NCBI GenBank assembly: GCA_019114005.1
Contig: DXGH01000071.1
Span: 1-64,000, forward strand
Length of the DNA: 64,000 nt
Origin: Candidatus Acetatifactor stercoripullorum
GTDB taxonomy: Bacteria > Bacillota > Clostridia > Lachnospirales > Lachnospiraceae
Direction of reading: 5' to 3'
Under the pieces are notes generated by a model that saw only the letters and a list, made by a program, of their open reading frames with translations, had not been told where the DNA came from and ran no database searches. Both the position numbers and the translations under genes were made by a program. Positions 37,487 to 46,593 of the stretch are shown here, one piece after another. Numbering within the stretch: the stretch's first letter is position 1; each line of letters begins with the position of its first letter.

Positions 37487-39898
37487 CTAAAGCACGCCGC
37501 GTTTTTCATGTCCGGTGGTGTACGTTCCAAAAGGCGGCGTATCCGCAGGGGAAGACAGATTCCCCTGCAGCAGCTCTTCAAAATAACGAAGGATTTGCAA
37601 AGCCTCTTCCCCCTTCTCTATGGTAAAATCAAGGCGGAAATCACAGCCTCCCATCCATTTGTCCATTTCCCGGCTGGGGGAATTTTCTAACTGCCGGGAA
37701 ATTTCCCTGTGCAGAGAAAGGGGAACGCTGTTATAGATCAGATTAAAGCAGTGGACGCAGTTTTGCGCCACCGGAAAATGCTTTCCATAACGGTCAAGAA
37801 GCCAAACCGTCTCTTCCCTTCCTTTCACGCACCCTGTGGTGGTTTTAGAAACACAGTTGGCGGTAACCATCAAGGGAATATGGCCGTAAATTGGTTTTTC
37901 ACAGCGGATTCCAAGAGAGTCTGCAAAAGAAACCAACGTACGCTGATCTTTCGCATTCAGCTCATAAGGCACACAGAAACCGTCCAGTGCCGTTTCTTTT
38001 ACCAGGGCCTCCAGAGACCAATGATTAAAACAATAAATACCGGCATCTGTAAAAACTTTCCCTTGCCAGCGGCTATGGCCGCCTGCATGATCATGGTTTT
38101 GCATCAAAAAGCCAAGGGCCTCCAGAGAGCGGACCTGAAAGCCAGAAAAAATCTCTTCGTACTCCCGTGCAAGTTCCAACATAGTTTCCAGATAAGAGTG
38201 GTCTTCCCTTCGCAGAATGGGTGGAAGAGAAATAAAAATTTCGCTGTCATTTTTAAGCTGCCTGCACAGAGACAGTACCTGTTCCGGAGAAGAGCCGCTC
38301 TCCTCTTTCGGATGTCTCCTGCCTGCTGCTCCAAAAAGCAGATCGCCATTCACATAAAGGCGGGAAACACCCTGGGTTTCACCTGCCAGTTTTTCCAGCT
38401 GCTTTTGTGTGCTTACTGAAACGGACAGCCCAGGGGAAGCTAAGGAGGCCCCCTCCGGCAAAGGAGATTTGGCCTGGCTGCGCCAGGCAGCGGCAATCTG
38501 TTTCTGCTCCGGCAATTTTACCATTCTTTCTGCCGCTGCATATCCCCGTTTTTTTAAAACAGCCTCTTCCAGCTGCTGCACGGCCTTCCGTCTCAGCTCA
38601 TTGATCTGCTTTAAGGGATAAAAAGCATCTGGACTGAGCCGAATTTCCATAGCAGGCTCCTCAGGCGGTATCCCGGATTCAGTTTTGGAGACCGCATAAA
38701 AGCTGCTGTCTCCCAGCTTCCCCAGCTGCTTTTCGATATTTTCCCGGGTAATAGGATGCTTTTGGGCAGACTGTACCACTTCCCCCTGCACTTCCACCGT
38801 GGTATCTCCACAGGAAAAGGTTACACAAGCCGGTTTTCCCGTCTCAAATATGGCGCTAATCAAAACCGGCATCTGAAATGGCGCATCTATCCATTTCCTG
38901 CGGATTTCAGACAAAAGCGCCTGATCTGTGCCGCCATAGGCGGGGCTTTGCAGCGTAACCATTTCCCGGCCATTGCGTCTGTGGTAATAGCCCTCCTGCC
39001 GCCCTGTTCTGATATAAAGGGAAGAAAGGGCCTCCATGTCCCTTGGACTTACTTTGTAGTCTCCGCCCTTTTTACTGATTTCATAACAAAGATCAATATA
39101 TTTCCGGTAAATGGCCGTCACCCCGGCAGCATATTCCGGTTTTTTCATTCTTCCCTCAATTTTAAAGGAATCAATGCCTGCCGCAATCAGCTCCGGCAGA
39201 AATTCGATGGTACACATGTCCTTGAGGCTTAAGGGATAGCATACCTGGGAACAGCCCTCCTTTGTCTGTACTGCGTAAGGAAGCCTGCAGGGCTGGGCGC
39301 ATCTGCCCCGATTGCCGCTTCTGCCGCCCAGAATGCTGCTGAAGAGACACTGGCCCGAATAGCAATAACACATGGCTCCATGGATAAAGGTTTCCAGGGC
39401 AAGGCCTGAGGATTCTTTCAACGCCTTCAGCTCCTCTAAGCTCAGCTCTCTGGCAGGAACCACGCGGCAGGCTCCCATTTTTTTCATCAAATCTGCCCCA
39501 TAGGAACCGGTGATGGACATCTGTGTGCTTATATGCAGCTCAAGAGCCGGGAAATGCTCCCTGATATAGGAAAGAGCGCCTATATCCTGCACAATCACGC
39601 CGTCAAGCCCAGCCTCATAAAAGGGAAGCAGATAGTCAAACAGCTCCTCCATCTCCGCTTCCTTCATCAGCGTATTTACCGTCAGATAAACCTTTCTGCC
39701 GAAGAGATGTGCATAACGGATACACGCTGTCAGTTCCGCCTCCGTAAAATTGTCCGCATAGGCTCTTGCCCCGAACCGGGCGCCGCCCAGGTAGACCGCA
39801 TCCGCCCCAGCATGTACAGCTCCGTAAAAGGCTTCTGCACTGCCGGCAGGGGCAAGGAGCTCTACTTTTTTTTCAGGAAATTGACCGCCTCTGTCCAT
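37487..39898 (-). CDS. U32-family peptidase
   Basis: Collagenase-like U32 family protein of 803 residues. The N-terminal block has ELLAPAGSAEAFYGAVHAGADAVYLGG and the MxxGxxCYCYSGQCLFSS cysteine motif (here HGAMCYCYSGQCLFSS), followed by SGNRGRCAQPCRLPY with further cysteines and SFKIEGRMKKPEY. The extra C-terminal half is as in long U32 proteins with DUF3656. U32 proteins are linked to peptide cleavage and to RNA hydroxylation in E. coli. The ATG at 39898 has GAGGT upstream; a GTG at 39973 is not supported. Confidence 0.92.
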   Translation of the reverse strand: MDRGGQFPEKKVELLAPAGSAEAFYGAVHAGADAVYLGGARFGARAYADNFTEAELTACIRYAHLFGRKVYLTVNTLMKEAEMEELFDYLLPFYEAGLDGVIVQDIGALSYIREHFPALELHISTQMSITGSYGADLMKKMGACRVVPARELSLEELKALKESSGLALETFIHGAMCYCYSGQCLFSSILGGRSGNRGRCAQPCRLPYAVQTKEGCSQVCYPLSLKDMCTIEFLPELIAAGIDSFKIEGRMKKPEYAAGVTAIYRKYIDLCYEISKKGGDYKVSPRDMEALSSLYIRTGRQEGYYHRRNGREMVTLQSPAYGGTDQALLSEIRRKWIDAPFQMPVLISAIFETGKPACVTFSCGDTTVEVQGEVVQSAQKHPITRENIEKQLGKLGDSSFYAVSKTESGIPPEEPAMEIRLSPDAFYPLKQINELRRKAVQQLEEAVLKKRGYAAAERMVKLPEQKQIAAAWRSQAKSPLPEGASLASPGLSVSVSTQKQLEKLAGETQGVSRLYVNGDLLFGAAGRRHPKEESGSSPEQVLSLCRQLKNDSEIFISLPPILRREDHSYLETMLELAREYEEIFSGFQVRSLEALGFLMQNHDHAGGHSRWQGKVFTDAGIYCFNHWSLEALVKETALDGFCVPYELNAKDQRTLVSFADSLGIRCEKPIYGHIPLMVTANCVSKTTTGCVKGREETVWLLDRYGKHFPVAQNCVHCFNLIYNSVPLSLHREISRQLENSPSREMDKWMGGCDFRLDFTIEKGEEALQILRYFEELLQGNLSSPADTPPFGTYTTGHEKRGVL

Positions 39899-39960
39899 GT
39901 AATACCTCAATTCAAATCCTTTGAAAGATTCCTTTTGCAAAATTGTCGTAGAATGTAAAA

Positions 39961-39980
39961 GCTGCCCGAACACGGACAGC
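39961..39980 (-). terminator. Weak hairpin after zapA
   Basis: GCTGTCC and GGGCAGC pair over a short loop on the minus strand, followed by TTTTACATT. It lies between zapA and the U32 gene, so it may only attenuate transcription. Confidence 0.45.
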
Positions 39981-39985
39981 CTGCA

Positions 39986-40390
39986 TTATTTTTCCTTTAA
40001 CTCTGTTTCCAGCCGCACAATATTTTTAGCGTTTTCATTTAACTGTGCCTGCAGCGCCTTAATCTGCTTTTCGGCATTCTCCAGCTTGATCTGAGAGGAA
40101 ATCAGCTCATGCTTCAGATCATACAGCTCCTTTTCCTTGCCCGCAAGCTCCTCCTCCAGCACAGAAATCTGCTTCTTTGCCTTGAAATAATCGTCGGCAA
40201 CATTCAACTGCAGTAAAACACTCTGGGTATCCAGCGGCTGCCGTTTGAAGCTGTCTACCTTGCTGTATTCATTCATCTTATTGTTAATATAAGACGCTAC
40301 CTTTTGCAAATATTCTTCGCTTTCGTATCCGCTTAAGGTAAAAACCTTGCCACCGATGATTACCTCGGTATCTGTTTTGGAAGAAGCCAT
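39986..40390 (-). CDS. zapA: Cell division protein ZapA
   Basis: FtsZ-ring stabilising protein of 134 residues. The N-terminal ZapA domain shows TEVIIGGKVFTLSGYESEEYLQ and VASYINNKMNEY, followed by the dimerising coiled coil, here extended (about 65-134, KQISVLEEELAGKEKELYDL). The ATG at 40390 has GAGGG 7 nt upstream; a longer in-frame start at 40453 would add a hydrophobic peptide and is rejected. It has its own promoter at 40468-40496. Confidence 0.92.
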   Translation of the reverse strand: MASSKTDTEVIIGGKVFTLSGYESEEYLQKVASYINNKMNEYSKVDSFKRQPLDTQSVLLQLNVADDYFKAKKQISVLEEELAGKEKELYDLKHELISSQIKLENAEKQIKALQAQLNENAKNIVRLETELKEK

Positions 40391-40467
40391 GGACACACCC
40401 TCTCTGCTGCAAGCACCTATACAAAATATGCCAAAAATGATAAGAATCAACACAATATATATTAAGT

Positions 40468-40496
40468 ATTATATATCATCTTCCAAACACAGGCAA
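40468..40496 (-). promoter_or_regulatory. Promoter of zapA
   Basis: TTGCCT (40491-40496), 17-nt spacer, perfect TATAAT (40468-40473) on the minus strand, just downstream of the ruvB end. Confidence 0.65.
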
Positions 40497-40499
40497 GCA

Positions 40500-40545
40500 C
40501 TAATTTGTCAAACCAAGGGGCCCTAATTTGTCAAACCAAGGGGCC
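40500..40545. repeat. Tandem 23-bp duplication at the ruvB 3' end
   Basis: Two identical adjacent 23-bp units (40500-40522 and 40523-40545). The right-hand unit contains the last codons and stop of ruvB; the left-hand one is an extra copy just after the stop. The core reads GTCAAACCAAGGGGCC. It looks like a recent replication slip and does not change the protein. Confidence 0.9.
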
Positions 40546-41529
40546 CAGTCCCAGATGGCGCCAGGCGCTTTCCGTGGCAACTCTCCCTCTGGGAGTGCGG
40601 TTTAAAAGGCCGTTCTGAATCAGATAAGGTTCATATACATCCTCAATGGTGCCGGCGTCCTCCCCGATGGCGGCAGCCAGGGTATCAAGCCCCACAGGAC
40701 CTCCGTTAAACTTTGTAATCATGGTGGTTAAGAGATTTCTGTCAATATGGTCTAAGCCCAGCTTGTCCACATCCATGAGATCAAGGGCGGTCTCCGCCAC
40801 CTGCCTGGTGATAACGCCGTCATACTTTACCTGTGCAAAATCCCTCACCCGTTTTAAAATACGGTTGGCAAGGCGTGGCGTTCCACGGCTTCTTCTGGCC
40901 ATTTCCCTGGCCCCCTCAGGTTCGATCAAAACCCCCAGCACCCCGGCGGAATGCAGAATGATCTGCTGCAGCTCGTCCGTTGTATAAAATTCCAGGTGGT
41001 GGATCATTCCAAACCGGTCTCTTAAAGGAGCCGTCAGAAGGCCGGCTCTTGTAGTGGCCCCCACCAGAGTGAATTTGGGAAGCTCCAAGCGCACGGAACG
41101 AGCCGAGGAACCCTTTCCAATCATAATATCAATGCAGTAATCCTCCATTGCCGGATAGAGAACCTCCTCCACCTGTCTGTTCAGCCGGTGAATTTCGTCC
41201 ACAAAGAGCAGGTCTCCCTCCTCCAGATTGTTGAGAATGGCTGCCATCTCTCCCGGCTTCTCAATGGCCGGGCCGCTTGTAATTTTGATATGCACCCCCA
41301 TCTCATTTGCAATAATACCCGCAAGGGTGGTTTTCCCCAGACCGGGAGGTCCGTAAAAAAGCACATGATCCAGGGCATCCTTTCTCTGCTTTGCAGCCTT
41401 TATATAAACCTTAAGATTTTCCTTTATCTTAGATTGACCAATATAGTCATTCAGAGTCTGAGGCCTTAAAGAGCCTTCTATTTTTACGTCTTCTTCTGTC
41501 AGATTGGTCTCTATCGTTCTCCTTGCCAT
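40531..41529 (-). CDS. ruvB: Holliday junction branch migration ATPase RuvB
   Basis: AAA+ motor of the RuvAB complex. In 332 residues, [20 protein letters not shown] is near the N-terminus, then Walker [10 protein letters not shown], Walker [11 protein letters not shown], sensor 1 [12 protein letters not shown], the arginine-finger region LRDRFG and the C-terminal winged helix ([18 protein letters not shown]). It lies 18 nt after ruvA, under the shared SOS-type promoter. Confidence 0.98.
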   Translation of the reverse strand: MARRTIETNLTEEDVKIEGSLRPQTLNDYIGQSKIKENLKVYIKAAKQRKDALDHVLFYGPPGLGKTTLAGIIANEMGVHIKITSGPAIEKPGEMAAILNNLEEGDLLFVDEIHRLNRQVEEVLYPAMEDYCIDIMIGKGSSARSVRLELPKFTLVGATTRAGLLTAPLRDRFGMIHHLEFYTTDELQQIILHSAGVLGVLIEPEGAREMARRSRGTPRLANRILKRVRDFAQVKYDGVITRQVAETALDLMDVDKLGLDHIDRNLLTTMITKFNGGPVGLDTLAAAIGEDAGTIEDVYEPYLIQNGLLNRTPRGRVATESAWRHLGLGPLV

Positions 41530-41547
41530 GAAAGCTCCCTTTCTGCC

Positions 41548-42156
41548 CTAAAACATTTTTTTCAGCGCCGCCTTAAGCACAGCTCCGGACTCCATGTTTT
41601 CAACGCCTTCTATAGAATTTACCGCCTTAAGCGCATCTGCCTGTCCATAGCCCAAGGAAACCAGCGCTTCCACGGCCTCCCGCTTCTGGGGCGTGTCTGC
41701 ACAGGCATTCTCCATGGCGCCGGCTGAAATCTCCATACGGATCAAATCTTCGTCCTGCCGAATCTTGTCCTTCAAATCCAGAATCAGCCGCTGGGCCGTT
41801 TTTGCTCCAATTCCCGGCGCCTTGGCAATGGCCTTGGTATCTCCCGACAAAATGGCAAACCGCAGCGTATCCGCATCCATGGACGCAAGAAGGGCCAGAG
41901 CGCCCTTTGGTCCGATGCCGCTTACGGTAATCAGCTTTTTAAAAAGTTCCAGATCTCCCTTGGAGAGAAAGCCATACAGCCAAAAGGCGTCCTCCCTCAC
42001 ACAGGTGTAGGTGTAAAGCCGCACCCGCTGTCCCAGACCGGGAAGCCTTGACGCTGTCTCGGGGGAAATTTTTATATTGTATCCAATGCCTCCCACGTCA
42101 AGAACGGCATTGTCCGGGGCGATATCCTCAATCCTTCCTTCTACATATGCGATCAT
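41548..42156 (-). CDS. ruvA: Holliday junction DNA-binding protein RuvA
   Basis: Tetrameric four-way junction binder that recruits RuvB. In 202 residues the OB domain begins MIAYVEGRIEDI, followed by helix-hairpin-helix motifs (TVSGIGPKGALALLA and KAPGIGAKTAQRLILDL) and the C-terminal RuvB-binding helices (ALVSLGYGQADALKAV). First gene of ruvAB behind a promoter that contains a LexA-like box. Confidence 0.97.
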   Translation of the reverse strand: MIAYVEGRIEDIAPDNAVLDVGGIGYNIKISPETASRLPGLGQRVRLYTYTCVREDAFWLYGFLSKGDLELFKKLITVSGIGPKGALALLASMDADTLRFAILSGDTKAIAKAPGIGAKTAQRLILDLKDKIRQDEDLIRMEISAGAMENACADTPQKREAVEALVSLGYGQADALKAVNSIEGVENMESGAVLKAALKKMF

Positions 42157-42211
42157 AGCCTTTTCCTTCCAAACATATTTCCTATTCTAAAACTGCTAAC
42201 CTGTTTCATTA

Positions 42212-42240
42212 AGTATATCACAATCGAACATATGTTTCAA
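42212..42240 (-). promoter_or_regulatory. Promoter of ruvAB
   Basis: TTGAAA (42235-42240), 17-nt spacer, TATACT (42212-42217) on the minus strand. The -35 overlaps the stop codon of the upstream MATE gene. Confidence 0.8.
42225..42238. promoter_or_regulatory. LexA (SOS) box in the ruvAB promoter
   Basis: CGAACATATGTTTC matches 13 of 14 positions of the Gram-positive LexA consensus CGAACRNRYGTTYG. It lies between and over the -35 and spacer of the ruvAB promoter, the ideal place for repression. ruvAB is an established SOS gene in many bacteria. Confidence 0.75.
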
Positions 42241-43601
42241 GACTCTGTTTTCAACAATTTCCGGTACACCACCACAAAGCAGAGCAGATGTGCCAGGAAG
42301 GTCAGTCCCCAGCTGACAGGATAGGACCAGTACAGACACTGCAGCGTGGGAATCTCCCGAAAGACAGTGTAAATCCACAGAATCCGGAAAAGACAGGCCC
42401 CTGTCAGGGACACCAGCATAGGCATAACGGAATATCCCATGCCCCGCAGGGAACCCACCATCACATCCATCATGCCGCAGAGGCAATAGGTGGTGCAGAT
42501 AATGCTCATGCGCAGCAGACCATAGGTGATTACCTCCGGCTCCGAGGAATACAGAAGCAAAAGCTTATCCCCTAAAAGGTAGGCTGCATTTCCAAAAAGC
42601 AGTCCCACCGCAATTACAAGGAGCTGACAGATGAGTAAAATTCTGCCGATGCGCTTGTAATTTCTCGCCCCGTAGTTCTGTCCCGTAAAGCTGATGGCCG
42701 TCTGGTGAAAGGCGTTCATGGAGGTATACACGAAGCCCTCTATATTAGAGGCTGCCGTATTCCCGGCCATGGCCACGGAGCCGAAGGAATTCACAGAGGA
42801 CTGAATCAAAACATTGGAAACGGAAAACAGCGCCCCTTGCAGTCCTGCGGGCACGCCGATCTGCACCATCCGAAGCAGCTTATCGGGAACAATCCGAAGT
42901 CTTTTTAAGTCCAGCTTGTAATCACTATCCGAAAGCGCCAGACAGCGAATCACCAAAGCCGCAGAAATCACCTGAGAGATCACAGTTGCAATGGCTACAC
43001 CGGCCACTCCCAGCCCGCAGACGATCACAAAGAAAAGATTCAGCACAACATTTACCACTCCGGCAGCAAACAGATAATACAAGGGTCTTTTGGTATCTCC
43101 CGCCGCGCGCAGTATGGCGCTTCCAAAGTTGTATGCCATGGTAGCCGGCATCCCTATAAAGTAAATCCGCATATAAAGCACGGCCTGGTCAATGACATTT
43201 TCGGGAGTTTCCATCAAAAGCAAGGCAGGCCTTGCAAGCAATACTCCCAGAAAAATCAGAAAGATACCGCTGACTAAGGAGGTGGCAATGGCCGTATGCA
43301 CCATGTCCGACAATTCCTCCTTCTTTCCAGCCCCAAAAAAGCGGGCTGCAAGAACATTTGCACCCACAGACAGGCCAATAAACACATTGACCAAAAGATT
43401 GATCAAGGAGCTGGTGGAACCCACGGCAGCCAGGGCTTCGCTTCCCACAAACCGGCCCACCACAACGATGTCGGCCGCATTGAACAGAAGCTGTAAAATC
43501 CCGGAAAGCATCAAGGGAATATAAAACAGCAGAATTTTCCCAAACAATGGGCCGCTGCACATATCAATCTCGTACTTTTTTGCATTTTTTTCTTTTGTCA
43601 T
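42237..43601 (-). CDS. MATE-family efflux transporter
   Basis: Cation-coupled multidrug/toxin exporter of 454 residues with about twelve TM helices. The N-terminal half has YIPLMLSGILQLLFNAADIVVVGRFVG and AVGSTSSLINLLVNVFIGLSVGANV, and the second half repeats the fold (GVPAGLQGALFSVSNVLIQSSVN). Substrates are unknown. The ATG at 43601 has GAGGAG just upstream; earlier in-frame codons at 43613 and 43619 lack a site. Confidence 0.92.
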   Translation of the reverse strand: MTKEKNAKKYEIDMCSGPLFGKILLFYIPLMLSGILQLLFNAADIVVVGRFVGSEALAAVGSTSSLINLLVNVFIGLSVGANVLAARFFGAGKKEELSDMVHTAIATSLVSGIFLIFLGVLLARPALLLMETPENVIDQAVLYMRIYFIGMPATMAYNFGSAILRAAGDTKRPLYYLFAAGVVNVVLNLFFVIVCGLGVAGVAIATVISQVISAALVIRCLALSDSDYKLDLKRLRIVPDKLLRMVQIGVPAGLQGALFSVSNVLIQSSVNSFGSVAMAGNTAASNIEGFVYTSMNAFHQTAISFTGQNYGARNYKRIGRILLICQLLVIAVGLLFGNAAYLLGDKLLLLYSSEPEVITYGLLRMSIICTTYCLCGMMDVMVGSLRGMGYSVMPMLVSLTGACLFRILWIYTVFREIPTLQCLYWSYPVSWGLTFLAHLLCFVVVYRKLLKTES

Positions 43602-43650
43602 AATACTCCTCATTTCCAATCCTTGCCCGAAGCAATATTTTCCTCCCGAC

Positions 43651-43659
43651 AGTATAGCA
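43651..43659 (-). promoter_or_regulatory. Extended -10 promoter of the MATE gene
   Basis: TGCTATACT on the minus strand about 50 nt before the MATE start, immediately after the leuD terminator; the -35 is weak. Confidence 0.5.
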
Positions 43660-43660
43660 C

Positions 43661-43702
43661 AAAAAAATCAGGTCTGCACTCTCAAAATAAGAAATGCAGA
43701 CC
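43661..43702 (-). terminator. Intrinsic terminator of leuCD
   Basis: GGTCTGCA (43671-43678) pairs with TGCAGACC (43695-43702). On the minus strand the stem is followed by TGATTTTTTT. It lies 16 nt after the leuD stop. Confidence 0.85.
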
Positions 43703-43717
43703 CGCAGAGCATATTTT

Positions 43718-44206
43718 TTATTCTTTGCTGTTGATATAAGGAATCAGGCCGCCGCAGGCGATAATCTTCTGCATAAATTCCGGAAACGCCTGTCCTTTAA
43801 AGGTGGTTCCCCTGGTGAGATTCCGGATGATTCCCGAATCAAAATCAACCTCCACCTCGTCTCCCGCCTCGATTCCGGCCGCCGCCTCCGGGCATTCAAT
43901 AATAGGAAGGCCGATATTGATGGCGTTTCTGTAAAATATCCTGGCAAAGGTCTCGGCAATCACGCAGCTTACGCCGGCAGCCTTGATGGCTATGGGCGCA
44001 TGTTCTCTGGAGGAGCCGCATCCGAAATTTTTTCTGGCCACGATCAGATCACCCTTTTTTACCTTTTTGATAAAATCCTTGTCAATATCCTCCATACAGT
44101 GGGCGGCAAGCTCACCCGGGTCTGAGGAATTCAAATATCTGGCCGGAATGATCACATCCGTATCCACATTGTCACCGTATTTGAAAACAGTTCCCTTGAC
44201 ATTCAT
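43718..44206 (-). CDS. leuD: 3-isopropylmalate dehydratase small subunit LeuD
   Basis: With LeuC isomerises 2-isopropylmalate to 3-isopropylmalate in leucine synthesis. The 162 residues are the short archaeal/clostridial-type Leu[40 protein letters not shown] and the C-terminal [19 protein letters not shown]. The ATG at 44206 has AAGGAG about 10 nt upstream; a longer frame to 44269 enters leuC. It lies 25 nt after leuC. Confidence 0.95.
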   Translation of the reverse strand: MNVKGTVFKYGDNVDTDVIIPARYLNSSDPGELAAHCMEDIDKDFIKKVKKGDLIVARKNFGCGSSREHAPIAIKAAGVSCVIAETFARIFYRNAINIGLPIIECPEAAAGIEAGDEVEVDFDSGIIRNLTRGTTFKGQAFPEFMQKIIACGGLIPYINSKE

Positions 44207-44231
44207 TCTCTTTTTTCTCCTTCCAAAGATA

Positions 44232-45500
44232 TTATGCTTCCAGCTGCTTGGGGCTGGCAATTTTTCCAAGCACCGCGCTGGCTGCCGCCACTGCCGGACT
44301 TGCCAGATAAACCTCAGAATTCACATGCCCCATGCGGCCTACAAAATTACGGTTGGTGGTGGAAACACATCTCTCACCCTCCGCAAGAATTCCCATGTAA
44401 CCGCCCAGGCAGGGGCCGCAGGTAGGTGTGCTCACCACTGCCCCAGCCTGAAGAAAGGTTTTTAAAAGTCCCTCCTCCATGGCCTGCATATAAATGGACT
44501 GGGTTGCAGGGATTACGATACAGCGCATTCCCTTTGCCACATGCCTTCCTTGCAGAACCTCGGCTGCAGTACGAAGGTCCTCAAGACGGCCGTTGGTGCA
44601 GGAGCCGATAACCACCTGATCGATGGCAATATCCTCTTTAATCTCATCTATCGTGTGAGTGTTCTCCGGCAGATGAGGAAAGGCTATGGTAGGGCGCAGA
44701 GCGCTCAGATCAATGGTATATTCCGCCTCGTAAACCGCATCCTCATCCGCCGTATAAATTTTATAGGGGCGGCTGGAATGCTCCCGCATATACGCTTCGG
44801 CCTTTTCATCCACGGGGAAGATGCCGTTTTTGCCGCCCGCCTCTATGGCCATGTTGGCGATGGTAAAACGGTCATCCATGGAAAGATAGGAAATGCCCTC
44901 TCCCACAAACTCCATGGACTGATACAATGCGCCGTCCACGCCGATCATGCCGATAATATGTAAAATCACATCCTTGCCGCTGACCCATTTTGCGGGCTTC
45001 CCCACAAGATGAAAACGAATGGCGGAGGGCACCTTAAACCATGCCTTGCCGGTAGCCATTCCGGCAGCCATATCCGTGCTTCCCACGCCTGTGGAAAATG
45101 CGCCCAGGGCACCGTAGGTACAGGTATGGGAATCTGCACCGATAATCACGTCTCCCGCCACAGTAAGCCCTTTTTCCGGAAGCAGCGCATGCTCGATTCC
45201 CATTTCGCCCACCTCAAAGTAATTGGTGATCTCGTGCTTTTTTGCAAATTCACGCACACACTTACAGTGCTCTGCGGATTTGATATCCTTGTTGGGCACA
45301 AAATGATCCGGCACCAGGGCGATCTTATCCTTGTCAAACACTCCCTGCACCTTCATTTTGTCCATTTCATGAATCGCCACCGGACTGGTAATGTCGTTTC
45401 CAAGCACCAGATCCAGCTTTGCCTCAATTAACTGCCCGGCCTCCACCTTGTCAAGGCCCGCTGCGGCAGCCAGTATTTTCTGCGTCATTGTCATTCCCAT
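44232..45500 (-). CDS. leuC: 3-isopropylmalate dehydratase large subunit LeuC
   Basis: 4Fe-4S aconitase-family subunit of 422 residues. It starts [20 protein letters not shown], the usual beginning of this homologue class. Cluster cysteines are in VIGSCTNGR and in [29 protein letters not shown] (a conserved core) precedes. The frame is open to an ATG at 45575, but that lies at the likely promoter and would add 25 atypical residues. Divergent from a LysR regulator that probably controls it. Confidence 0.94.
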   Translation of the reverse strand: MGMTMTQKILAAAAGLDKVEAGQLIEAKLDLVLGNDITSPVAIHEMDKMKVQGVFDKDKIALVPDHFVPNKDIKSAEHCKCVREFAKKHEITNYFEVGEMGIEHALLPEKGLTVAGDVIIGADSHTCTYGALGAFSTGVGSTDMAAGMATGKAWFKVPSAIRFHLVGKPAKWVSGKDVILHIIGMIGVDGALYQSMEFVGEGISYLSMDDRFTIANMAIEAGGKNGIFPVDEKAEAYMREHSSRPYKIYTADEDAVYEAEYTIDLSALRPTIAFPHLPENTHTIDEIKEDIAIDQVVIGSCTNGRLEDLRTAAEVLQGRHVAKGMRCIVIPATQSIYMQAMEEGLLKTFLQAGAVVSTPTCGPCLGGYMGILAEGERCVSTTNRNFVGRMGHVNSEVYLASPAVAAASAVLGKIASPKQLEA

Positions 45501-45621
45501 GTCACTTACCACAACCTTTCTACATATGACAGCCTTTTTCTTTCCAGCTGTTTTTTCCTTTACTGTTCCTATCATAGCATAAAAAATACTATTCTACAAA
45601 TATGGATTGTTCATGGTTGCC

Positions 45622-45636
45622 ATAACCAAAAGTTAT
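45622..45636. promoter_or_regulatory. LysR-type binding site between leuC and the regulator
   Basis: ATAAC-CAAAA-GTTAT is a perfect interrupted palindrome fitting the T-N11-A pattern of LysR regulators. It lies between the divergent leuCD and lysR-type genes. Confidence 0.6.
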
Positions 45637-45696
45637 ATGTTACTATCATGGTATGCTTCAAAAACCAAATGTGTTTTCAGAGAAAGGACGCTTGAA

Positions 45697-46593
45697 ATGA
45701 AAAATCAGCTGAATCAATATTACATTTTTTATGTGACCGCCAAATGCGGCAATATATCCAGAGCGGCAAAGCATCTGTATATCAGCCAGCCTGCAGTGAG
45801 CAAGGCCATATCCCGGCTGGAGGAAAGCTTTCATACCCCATTGTTTTTTCGAAGCTCCAGGGGCGTGGCCCTTACGGAGGAGGGGGAGCTTTTATACCGC
45901 CAGCTGGAAACCGCCTTTCACGCCATCCGCACAGGGGAGGAACAGCTTGTGGAAAAGGAGGCTGCAGGAGGCGGACAGCTTTCTATCGGAGTCAGCACTA
46001 CCTTATGCAAATATGTTCTGCTCCCCTATTTAAAAGAATTTATTCGGGAAAACCCACATATCCGGGTTTCTATTTTCTGTCAGTCCTCCAATGAAACCAT
46101 TGAGGCGCTGGAAAAGGGACGGCTTGATATCGGACTCACCGGAGAACCGGGGCGCACAGGGCTTTTGTTCCGCCCCATAAAAACCATTTCCGATGTTTTC
46201 GTGACCACGGAAGATTATCTTAAGCTTCTTGTAAAGCGCACCCAGGCAGAAGATGAACTGTCGGCGGAGCGGGAGCTTTTTTCCAAAGCCACGCTGCTTC
46301 TTTTGCACAAGGGAAATATGTCCCGCCAATATGTGGATAAATATCTGCTGCTTCGGGACATTTCCTTTGAACAGCAGCTTGAAGTCACTACCATGGACCT
46401 GTTGATTGATTTTGCAAAAATCGGGATGGGAATCGCCTGTGTGATCAGGGATTTTGTGGAAAAAGAATTGGAGGAGGGTTCCCTTGTGCTTTTCCCGGTG
46501 AAGGAACCCATCCCCTCCAGAAGAATCGGATTTCTCTGCACGGGGAAGCAGACCACTCCCCCCATGCAGAAATTTCTGCGGTTGTTTGATTAA
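45697..46593 (+). CDS. LysR-family transcriptional regulator
   Basis: Regulator of 298 residues. The winged helix-turn-helix is at 1-60 (YIFYVTAKCGNISRAAKHLY, ISQPAVSKAISRLEESF), followed by an effector-binding domain from about 90 (QLSIGVSTTLCKYVLLPYLK). The ATG at 45697 has AAAGGA 8 nt upstream; an earlier start at 45607 would sit in the regulatory region. Placed divergently from leuCD, it is a likely regulator of leucine genes. The effector is unknown. Its 3' end overlaps the convergent kinase gene by 4 bp. Confidence 0.92.
   Translation: MKNQLNQYYIFYVTAKCGNISRAAKHLYISQPAVSKAISRLEESFHTPLFFRSSRGVALTEEGELLYRQLETAFHAIRTGEEQLVEKEAAGGGQLSIGVSTTLCKYVLLPYLKEFIRENPHIRVSIFCQSSNETIEALEKGRLDIGLTGEPGRTGLLFRPIKTISDVFVTTEDYLKLLVKRTQAEDELSAERELFSKATLLLLHKGNMSRQYVDKYLLLRDISFEQQLEVTTMDLLIDFAKIGMGIACVIRDFVEKELEEGSLVLFPVKEPIPSRRIGFLCTGKQTTPPMQKFLRLFD

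Noticed and set aside
40391..40453. Extended ZapA start with an N-terminal hydrophobic peptide
   Set aside because: It has no ribosome site and lies over the promoter; ZapA is cytoplasmic.
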